From: Tethya wilhelma
Taxonomy: Eukaryota > Porifera > Demospongiae > Tethyida > Tethyidae
Direction of reading: 5' to 3'
DNA: 64,000 nt
Assembly (NCBI GenBank): GCA_964030475.1
Contig: CAXIPT010000002.1
Span: 2,674,827-2,738,826 of the forward strand
Shown here: positions 11,547 through 20,900 of the stretch, piece after piece
Layout of the letters: each line of letters opens with the position of its first letter
Numbering within the stretch: position 1 is the stretch's first letter
Notes under the pieces: generated by a model
Told to the model about the DNA's origin: nothing
The model's input: only the letters and a program-made list of their open reading frames with translations
Database searches by the model: none
Program-made: the position numbers and the translations under genes

Positions 11547-13693
11547 ATGGACAGACCACAAGAACAAGGCTATAGTTCTTACAAGCATGGAAATGTTCAA
11601 ATCTTTAAGGATCAAGAGCTTGGACATGGTTCCTATGGTGCAGTCTACAAGGCCAAATGTGATGCACTACCCTGTGCTGCCAAGTTAATCTACCCACTTC
11701 TCTTTGGATCAAGTACTTCTCCACAAGTCTCACCACAAGGCAAGGAACACCGGCAACCACTACAAAGATTTGAAGCTGAGTGTCGTTTAATTAGCCAGAT
11801 CAAGCACCCAAATATTGTACAATATCTTGGTATGCATTGTGATCCAGAAACAAATGCACCTGCGCTTCTCATGGAACTCATGGATGAGAACCTTACACAC
11901 TTTCTAGAGTCACCACAAAACAACATCCTTTTACATACACAGGTGAATATTCTACATGACACAGCATTGGCCCTGACATTTCTACATTCCAATGGTATAA
12001 TCCATCGAGATTTATCCAGCAACAATGTCCTTTTACTTGCTGGGAGTCGAGCTAAAGTCACAGACTTTGGAATGTCTATGCTGACTGATGCTGCTTCATC
12101 TCATTATATGTCACAGACTCAATGTCCAGGTACTCCAGCCTACATGCCTCCTGAAGCTCTCAGTAAGTTTCCGAAATATTCTGAGAAGCTGGACTGTTTT
12201 AGTTTCGGAGTATTAATTGTCCAAACAATCACACGAGAATTTCCAGACCCTGCAGATCAGTTACAGCCCAGAGAACTGTTAGATTTAGAAGGAAGAAAAG
12301 TTCATCTCCGAGTAGCTATTTCTGAACTGGAACGTCGCCAATCTCACATCAGCCTCATCCCAATAGCCCATCCTCTCCGACCAATCGCACTCGACTGTCT
12401 TAAAGATAGANGAACCCTATCTTCGTCGGCAGCGTCAGATGTGTATAAGAGACATACGCTTGCATAACCACCCCTCTGTATGCTTCTAGCATTCAACAGT
12501 TTAGAGATACAGAGCTCCAATTACAATCACAAAGAGAAATCATTCAAGATAATGAAAAACAACTTCAAGATCAAAAGCGAACCATCTAAGACCAAGAAAA
12601 AATACTTTTAAGTACACATAGAGAAAATGTACAACTCAAACAGCAAGTTCGATTAAGTGAAGATTTGGCTACCAAACTCAAACAAGGAATGACAGACAAG
12701 GATAGTCAAATAAAAAAGCTCCAAACTCAACTACAGCAACTAGAGCTTCAATCAGATAAACCACAACAACATATGCAGGTAGAAGTGAAAACGAACCTGA
12801 AATCAGATCCCAAACTGTTAAAACTGTCATGGACAGAGTCTTCACAGGCACAGTCATCGGAAACATAGTCTATGTTAATCCAATCAATAGCAGAGATATC
12901 TATAAATTTGATTCTATCACTTTACATTGGTCCAGTGCCCTTGCAAGCAGGCCACATCGACCAATATCAATAAAATGCTGACAACAATAGGAGGAGAAGA
13001 TACTGTATCGGGTAACAATGTCACAAACAAGGTGATGACAATAACGTACCGTCTCCAAAAGTGGGTGGAGCTATATCCTCCTATGTCTATACAGAGAGGT
13101 GGTGGCCTGCAGTTCTCTCCACCACCACTCATTTGATTGTCATTGGAGGATTGAAGAGCGGTGAAAGGCTCAATTCTACTGAAGTACTTGACATCGAAAA
13201 CAGGCAGTGGAGTGAAGCTACTTCAATTCCTTATGGGATTGATAGTGCTACCATAACACTATGTCGAGAAACTGTCTACTTGATGGGAGGTGATACTTTC
13301 ACAAATGACTATTCTGTACTCTCTTGTCAACTGAGCGATCTTGTGGAACAATCACCATCTAATGGAGAAGAACGGCCACCTACTAGTGCTAAACACTCTA
13401 AAGTATGGCACAAACTTCCTGACCTGCCAGTGAGAGACTCTACTTGTGTAACGGTTCAAGAGCAAGTTCTATCCATTGGAGGAAGTGATAGACAATACAA
13501 GGCATCTTCTCTCGTTCACACATACAATCAAACATCAAACCAATGGGTTGTTCTTAACAAAATGACCATTGCTAGATCATCTTTCTTCGCTATGGCTCTT
13601 ACTGAAAACAGTTTATTCGTTGTTGGAGGGCTCACTGATAGTTGGAGGCAGACAGATGAAACTGAAATTGCTACTGTATCAATAGCCTACTAA
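11547..13693 (+). pseudogene. Kinase-Kelch gene, broken by stop, frameshifts and an assembly join
   Basis: ATG at 11547. Residues about 20-280 are a protein kinase domain with intact motifs: GHGSYGAVY (26), the AAK lysine (46), HRDLSSNNVLL (about 153), DFGMS (about 173), and GTPAYMPPEAL. It reads as TKL/RIP-like or Ser/Thr-Tyr mixed. After the single N at 12411 and an adapter remnant, a coiled coil follows (about 12480-12800), then Kelch-type repeats (LTTIGGED, LIVIGGLKSGERL, YLMGGD, LSIGGSD, FVVGGL) to 13693. The reading frame breaks at a TAA (12587-12589) and shifts near 12800, 12960 and 13100. The homology continues across every break, so one kinase-coil-Kelch protein was encoded. The breaks away from the N suggest real decay, but poor sequence quality here could explain some of them. 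Confidence 0.75.
12423..12454 (+). other. Illumina transposase (Nextera) adapter left in the assembly
   Basis: The 32 bases contain TCGTCGGCAGCGTC followed directly by the Tn5 mosaic-end sequence AGATGTGTATAAGAGACA. This is the standard tagmentation read-1 adapter, one base short. Translated, it gives the well-known artefact SAASDVYKR inside the kinase frame. It begins 12 bases after the N at 12411. The bases from 12411 to 12454 should not be treated as genomic. Confidence 0.97.
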
Positions 13694-14554
13694 GTGATAT
13701 TTTTGCAGTACTAAAATAGAATAATTTTCTCCCTAACATTACCCGTCAACAAAACTTAATAAAAGTTATTAACTTGTTAATGCTTGCATTATTGTTTGAT
13801 AACAATTATTTTATTCAGTGATAAATCAGATGTAATAATACATAGGACAAAAATATATAGCTTTCCTTTTTCATATCTCAATACATAACCTAATGAATAC
13901 ATATGCATGTGTGCAGATACAGTAGACTGTTTGAGCAAAGTGATCCATTGGGAAATGCATAGATTCCAAAGATATACTCATGAAGAATCAATGTCTTAAG
14001 CTGTTATACAAATCTTGAATGCATGTTGTCTAACTGGTTGCATGAGATCTCAGTATGTAGCTAAAACAATAATTATTCAACTATAAACTTAATGTTATCA
14101 TTTCGCTATTTGAATACAGATCTATAGCGGCTCCTACACACACAGCTAGATTTAGTGTGCATCGTAATACACCTAATATGCTGACTTATACACTAAAAAA
14201 TCTGGTAGGGAAAGTAAAGTTAGTGTTCAAACATCATTATACCTTTTATTGGCAGTGATCAATGTTTGATCACTTGTTTTTTTTTCTTACAGTAATGTAA
14301 TATTTTTACCATAAATTAAATAAATAGACCATTATAGCACAATATTATGTATAAAAATATGGATTTGTTAGTGTATAATCATAAACTTACAAACAATATA
14401 ACATCTAATATTTGAATTATGTACAAAAGCTGTCAGCACGCATTTGAGTGCACATGAGACAATAAGTTTACAAACAGCAAGATTCTGAATCGCACTCCAT
14501 GGAGTCTTTGTAGCTACATTAAAAAGTTAGCAAATTGTAGCAACAGAGACAACA
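13694..14554. other. Intergenic, no gene seen
   Basis: AT-rich sequence downstream of the kinase-Kelch remnant. No coding region, RNA gene or bounded repeat is apparent. Confidence 0.4.
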
Positions 14555-14935
14555 TGTCAAGTTCATGAGCAACAGATGGTGAAACTGAGTATCAAGGCAT
14601 TGCTATAAGAGAAGATCAGAGAAAAAAATCAAGCAAGAGTTGATGCATGGAAACTATAATAACACTGAGTGCGAATATGGAAACTCACAAAGCAAGTCAC
14701 ATGCACGTGCCTAATAAGTCTTTGAAAGATCCTTTGCTTAAGAGTAAAAAGATGAAGATTGTTGAAGAAAGCAAGCCAAATCAGAATTCTTTGTTTGAAG
14801 CTGACAAAAAATGTCTTAAATTGATCAGACATACAAACTGAGCATGCTAGCACATTACATTATTGTAGTAGTTCTTGTGATGATTGCTTATTTGATAATA
14901 TTAATGATAATAACATCAGCATGAGGGTCTTGTTA
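14555..14935 (+). pseudogene. Degenerate copy of tail-anchored family 2
   Basis: Pieces in different frames match the gene on the opposite strand at 15327-15821: TDGETEYQ near 14580, then KIVEESK, NSLFEADKKCLKLIR near 14755-14830, then remnants of the hydrophobic tail near 14870-14925. Stops and shifts interrupt it, including a TGA right after KLIRHTN (14839-14841). The two copies lie tail to tail about 400 bases apart. Nothing longer than about 75 residues remains open. Confidence 0.7.
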
Positions 14936-15326
14936 ATTATCATGTTTATTTGCAAACTTATTATGTAAAAGACTGCTGTTAACTCGATAAGGTAATAATG
15001 TTAGTACTTACTTGTTAATGTTAGATTATAAACTGTATAATTTATTGTGCATTATAACTGCTGTACTTTGATGAATCATGGGTCAGCTTTTTGTTCTGTT
15101 CTAGGAGCAATATTCTATTCAATTCTAATATGCTTTGTGAAGATTCATATCTGGAAGCTATAGTGCTTTATAGTGAAGACAGGAATGTATTAACTAATAA
15201 TATTATAACTATCATAAATTTCATAGAAAGTCACTTGATCTACAATCAAAAAGACAATTATTTTTAACAAAAATAATAGCGTCATATCAATACTACAGTG
15301 AGTAATAAAGTGTTAATACAACATTA

Positions 15327-15821
15327 TTAGCGAGATTCTGTTACTGCTGCTGTTGTTATCAGTATTATCATCACAGAAGCAATCACCGAGACAATTATTA
15401 CAATTGCCGTAATGCGTATACATGTTTTCATACATCTTATCAACTTAAGGCACTTTTTGTCAGCTTTAGACAATGAATTTAGAGCTAGTCTGCTTTCTTC
15501 AACAGTCATCTTCTTTTTCATTGTAGGTAATAATTGAGTCCATGATGCTTTTGTGGTGTCTTTTCTAGGTTTGTTCTTGTGAGTTTCTACTATTGGATAA
15601 TCATATTCATTTTCATCAATATTGGTTGCATCAACTTTTGCTTGCTTTTTCCTTCGATCTGATCTTATAGCTGAAATATCTTGATACTCAGTTTCACCAT
15701 CTGTTGGTCCTAATGAAGCGTAAACTTGACAAGATGTCTCCACAGCTGGTTGCTGCCTGAATTTTTTTTTTTGACTTTGAACTTTGGGACTTGAAACTTC
15801 TTGGTATACATGTGATCTTGA
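15327..15821 (-). CDS. Tail-anchored protein with a canonical-spacing ITAM-like motif (family 2), 5' end open
   Basis: The frame is open from about 15821 to the stop at 15327 but has no in-frame ATG. The GTG at 15741-15743 begins the 138 residues that follow. Counting from there, YASL (8-11) and YQDI (20-23) are separated by eight residues, which fits the ITAM pattern YxxL-x(6-8)-YxxI. YDYPIV lies at 47-52. Upstream of the GTG, VYQEV matches the paralogue at 38152-38565. A basic stretch KKKMT, then SKADKKCLKLIR, leads to a single membrane segment (about 110-132) and a six-residue lumenal end. There is no signal peptide, so the motifs face the cytosol. A foldback core begins about 25 bases beyond the open frame; the first exon may lie further upstream or may have been lost. 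Unrecognised family. Confidence 0.6.
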   Translation of the reverse strand, partial: SRSHVYQEVSSPKVQSQKKKFRQQPAVETSCQVYASLGPTDGETEYQDISAIRSDRRKKQAKVDATNIDENEYDYPIVETHKNKPRKDTTKASWTQLLPTMKKKMTVEESRLALNSLSKADKKCLKLIRCMKTCIRITAIVIIVSVIASVMIILITTAAVTESR

Positions 15822-15845
15822 TCAGTGTCTTTTAAACTAGTGTAA

Positions 15846-16320
15846 ATAGTAAAAATTTCAAAAAAAATAAATAGTGTAGGAATGGGCAGTGCGTTAAAAA
15901 GTATTGGAACAAGGCATGTCTCAATTTCGGCACATGACTACTTCATTTTTATTCTTGATCCCTCATGCATATAGATCCTCAGTGTAATAAATCCAATGAT
16001 GCATGTGCGACAATAGTATCATAGCTTATTTTTGCATTGGTTCAAATTCCTACTAATCAGTTGGCTATGCTGTGGAGTAAACTAAATTATTATAAAACAA
16101 ACAGGTAACTTAAACTGGACTGCCAGCCAAGAGTTGGGTATAAAAATGAAGTAGTCATGTGCCGAAATTGAGACATGCCTTGTTCCAATACTTTTTACCG
16201 CACTGCCCATTCCTACACTACTTATTTTTTTGAAATTTTTGCTACTTGTTCATTCACTTTTTTCAACACTACAGTGTGGAGACTATCAGAGACTGGTTAG
16301 TCCCTACAAAAAGCTTGAGT
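15846..16320 (+). mobile_element. Foldback element: core plus start of right arm
   Basis: The core with its two ~110-base inner inverted repeats spans 15846-16248. It then continues into the right arm (CACTACAGTGTGGAGACTAT) until the N gap at 16321. It lies directly upstream of the family 2 gene at 15327-15821. Confidence 0.75.
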
Positions 16321-16526
16321 NNNNNNNNNNNNNNNNNNNNNNNNNNNNNNNNNNNNNNNNNNNNNNNNNNNNNNNNNNNNNNNNNNNNNNNNNNNNNNNN
16401 NNNNNNNNNNNNNNNNNNNNNNNNNNNNNNNNNNNNNNNNNNNNNNNNNNNNNNNNNNNNNNNNNNNNNNNNNNNNNNNNNNNNNNNNNNNNNNNNNNNN
16501 NNNNNNNNNNNNNNNNNNNNNNNNNN
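16321..16526. other. Assembly gap (206 N)
   Basis: A run of 206 N inside the right arm of a foldback element. A collapsed or unresolved hairpin repeat is the likely cause. Confidence 1.
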
Positions 16527-16628
16527 ACACAGTTCTATAAGTTTTTATAGTATGTAGATTTGTTACACTTTTATATTATAATTATATACAATATGTGTAC
16601 ACAATATTATAATACCATCCCAGTTCTA

Positions 16629-17033
16629 CTAATTTGTTCCCACAATCAGACCAATCAGAAATGCAATGAAGAGTAGCACACTCACTATCGTGACAATAAT
16701 TACAATCAGTGCTATTCGAAATGATTTGCTTTCTCTCTTGAATGGTATGTTAAGGACCAAAATAAAACGCTCTTTAGTCACAGAAAACTTGTTCTTCAAA
16801 TTGTCATCAAGTTTCCCTTCAGCATCATTCTCTTCATTTTCAACTTTAGTTGGTTCTTTAGGAGTAACTCTCGTAGTTTGTTGAGTTTCACGATAATCAA
16901 CATGAGCCGCTTCTTTCGTTCCTACTGGCTCATACACCTCTTGGACTTCAGTATATTGTTGCTGCATCTCCTCATAGTCTCTTGGTTGGTTGTAGTAGAT
17001 ACTAGGATCTTCTGATTCAGAGGCAATCTCCAT
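16629..17033 (-). CDS. Tail-anchored protein with clustered tyrosine motifs (family 1)
   Basis: 134 residues from an ATG at 17031-17033, with no signal peptide and one membrane segment (about 107-131) ending three residues from the C-terminus. The short N-terminal half packs tyrosines: YYN (13-15), YEEM (20-23), YTEV (27-30), YEPV (34-37) and Y47. In known signalling proteins YxN and YxxM bind the SH2 domains of Grb2 and PI3-kinase p85 respectively; YEEM fits YxxM. A Lys/Glu-rich linker leads to NKFS...ILVLNIPF and the membrane segment, which match the 207-residue protein at 9445-10068. It is probably a membrane-bound phosphotyrosine scaffold. The family is not recognised, and the motif-based role is inference. 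Confidence 0.7.
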   Translation of the reverse strand: MEIASESEDPSIYYNQPRDYEEMQQQYTEVQEVYEPVGTKEAAHVDYRETQQTTRVTPKEPTKVENEENDAEGKLDDNLKNKFSVTKERFILVLNIPFKRESKSFRIALIVIIVTIVSVLLFIAFLIGLIVGTN

Positions 17034-17927
17034 TTTAATTTATCTGTTTATAACTTCTTTTTCTATTTTTAGTTCTACATCAATTTTACAGAGCTGATAC
17101 AGTGGCCACGTTGACCAGAAGTGCTAACAACTATCTATAGATATACAGCTTGATGCTATATTTGTTTCAGATGGTCATGCTCTGACACTAGCTGACAATA
17201 TCAATGTACCACAAAAGCTGCATGGTCCTATACACGTGATTATGTTTATAATCAAGTTATAATACTTATACCTGAGAACCATAACTTTGGGAAATAATGC
17301 ACTAGAATTGTATGCATAACACAATCAATAAAAAAAACACTCTGGGTTTATTTTCTTTAATAGGAATTTATAGCTAAGAACAGCATGATGAACACTGTAA
17401 CACAAACAGTCAACTATTACAGTAACTCATGCACTCGCAGTATATGGATCTATGCAAGTATGTACTGTAATACATAAAATTTGAGCTATATATTTCATAC
17501 AGTATTAGCTTATAAATGTTATGTCAGGGGTTATGAATGAAACATAATTAAGACATTCTAAACTCTTAAGATCCTGCGTCCCATGCATTAAATCTAAAAA
17601 GAATTTTGGACGAATTGGCAGCATGCAGTATATAAACTAATAAAAGGACTGAGTATAGCTGGCTTGAGCCTTCAACACTTTGTACATCACTCAACAAAGT
17701 ATCATATTATACCATGCCTTGAACATGGCATATTACTACTGTTACTGTAAATTGGTATATTGAACACTGAATACATTATCACATGATTGGCAATGCCTAT
17801 AATTATTATACTGTATTAGTATCTGACTTTGCATACTTGAATTAAGATGCTACCTATAAAACTCTATAAACTATAGCTATAATATCACAATAATCATTAA
17901 GTTGGTCAATATAAATGTCACAATAAT
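17034..17927. other. Intergenic, no gene seen
   Basis: AT-rich sequence between the family 1 gene and the 3' end of receptor B. I see no coding region, RNA gene or repeat with defined ends. Confidence 0.4.
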
Positions 17928-20900
17928 TTAGATTAAATGATCTTCTGACGAACTGATACATACACTAGAATGGGTACAGACCTGCCTTTTTGACACAGAT
18001 GTATTTTTAGGTTTATTCACCTGACTAGGCCTGATTGTATTGATACTGGTTTCAGTTCCAGGATCTAGCTCAAGAAGATCCTTTAATGGGGATCGTAGCT
18101 CACTAAACCTCATCACTGGATTACTTTCAACTTCAGGCATCCTCTTGTATACTATATCCTCTTTGGTTGCTAAGGAACTTTTATGTTTTTTCTTTCTAAT
18201 GTCACGCAAAAAGCGATAAAGATGAGTAGCTTGGTCTAGACATACAAAGGAACAGATATGGTATGCTAGAGTGCCTAAAAATGTAACAAAAGCAATGAAT
18301 ACAGAGAGGTATGAGAGTGCCAGGAGAGTACGATTATTGTTCGGTTGATCAAGTGCCTTAACATAGGTCGTAGCAATCGTGAAGAAGAGTAAGTTGAAAA
18401 GGTACGAGTTCTCCAAAGTGAAGAGTAGCCATTTCTTGTAAACACCTCCATTTATTAGACTACCAATCAATAGAAGTGTGCCGGTAGCAACAATTATGCT
18501 AAAAAGATTTACGATACGACTGGCGTCATTTATGGCAATGATAATGCTCAAAATAACACGAACAACAAGCTCTGTTCCAAACCAGTATCGATGGTAGTCC
18601 TTAAATGGAGCAAGATGAGCATCTATGAACAATTTCACTTTTGGATTTGTGATGATCTTAAAAAAACTTTTATTGGGACTGCGTTGAAGACACTGCCAAA
18701 ACAGCAGAAGAAGCACATAACAAAGGCTGACTACAGCTATGAGTAGAACAACTATAAAAAATGGTATTCGTTTTGGTTCAAAGAAGGCTAAGTTGGCATC
18801 ACTTCTCCAAACAATATCACCACTCTGTGCACTACCATTCAATTGACCAATGCTGTAACGTTCGACTGTAGCAAATGCTGTTCCATCAATTATTAGCCGA
18901 ATAAATCTTGTGAATGACAGCAAGACTAATGTAGCTAATGTGGCTACAGGGTTCTTTGTAGAAATAAGTTTAGAGAATCGCGTTGAATACTCACTTATAA
19001 TGATAATGGCAATGACTAGAAGGATAATGTATGTGGGAAAAAACAACTTGAGCCATGTTTTAACATATTCATCCATCCCATTGTAAAAGCACGTTTCGAT
19101 ACCAAAGTCAAGATTTATCCAAGCTATGAAAATTTTCAAGATGTTTGCATTAGTATTGAACTCAGGTGGAAAAAGTGAAGCACGGTTGGTATACACAATA
19201 TTCGCATAGAAGATTAGTCCATTGGTGGTTCCAACAGCTATCGTTAAGTTACATGTCAAAATGAAAATGACCAGCAGAACACCAGCTATTGCAAACACTA
19301 TGAGCAAAGCAAGTCCATTATGATTGGAACAATCTCCACAATGGGAGGTACCAAGGAGGAGACTAAGACCATCAGCACAACCACCGCATAGAATACCCGA
19401 ACGATTGTTAGCACACTGTATATCAGAACCATTGGGAAAATTTAAATCAACTAATACCTCAGAACTCGATGGGACGCAGTAATCAAGGGGACAGTTTAAA
19501 ATGGCTAAATATTCTTCACCATTTGAAGAATTTTCAAAGCTTATCCATGCATTGTTTCTACGTATAACTGACTGAGAATCAATGGAACAGTTTTCTTCAA
19601 TAAATCCATGTTCTACAAGTATTTGTTCACAGTCACAAACTTCATCCCTCTCTATGAAACCGAGAGGGCAGCTCAAAAAAGGAATATCAATCCTTTTCAC
19701 AGATATTCCTTTATTTCGGCACGGACCATCAGCAAATACTGAAAGAGTTGTACTCTTAGTATCAAATGGTGCAATTATATTGTACTCCAAGTCAGTGCAT
19801 TCACTTGAAGCTTCTTGATTTCCTTGGCCTCGTTGAAGAGTAGCCGGTGACAGGACAGTACTGCGTATATCACTTCCTACTGTGTTGTTTACTTGATCAA
19901 CAGCCACAAGGCTTAGAGTGAAACGTTCTCCTTTCCTGACCATTACAGTGGATAGTTTGTAATCACAATCTGGTATGTTACGGAGGCAGAAACACAAGCG
20001 GACAGGATCAGAAGATACATCTTTCACGTCAAGGGTTGTTGTGATGTTAAAATATTCCACTGGATCAACAACTCTTGGAGTACCTGAGGTTATAGGAAAA
20101 TTGATTTCAGTTGAAGGACTTATTCTACACCTGTCTAGTAATCCGCCATAAACAGAATTTCCTAGATTTTTTCTAGCAGTGTTATTCTTGAAGTATACAT
20201 TCAGGACATTAAGTTGACTGTTGAACTGCCCAAATTGGTCTGGAAGAATCATGAAAATTGGATAGAGTACAAGTGTTTGAAGAAAGCAATCAACACTAAT
20301 GGTTGATTCTCTTTGAGGGCTCGAACTGCTACAAGATAAAGGTGCTGTGTTGTCGTCAACATAAATGGCCCCACCATAGTCAGCTGTGTTTTCAACTAGC
20401 TGCAATTTGAGTAATTCACTTGGATCAATCAAACAAAATTCTAAAGATTTACACTCTGGGGTACGTTTGGACAAATAAACCTTTGAATTTGACATCAAAT
20501 ACATCCCCCCTCCGTTCTTGCTAGCATTGTTCTGCATTAATGTCAAAGTGCTCCTTGAGAACACTTGAATAAAACTGTTCACAGCATTGATACCACCACC
20601 ATTTTCCCAAGCCATATTATTAGAAATATTTGAAACTCCTTCAAAATATAGAGTACTCTGAAAAGAAAATATTCCACCTCCAGATTTTGCTGCTGTATTG
20701 TTTGCAATAGTCACTTCTCCTTTGAAAAACATTTGGCATTGCAAAGCTACTATTGCTCCACCATTGGTGGCATTGTTACTGGTAAAAATAGTATCACCAT
20801 AAAAAGTAATAAAAGCAATGTAACAGGTCAAAGCTCCACCTGGTGTCATTTGAATGCTAGGGATGTCTACACTCTGAGATTCATACACACTTACACTTCC

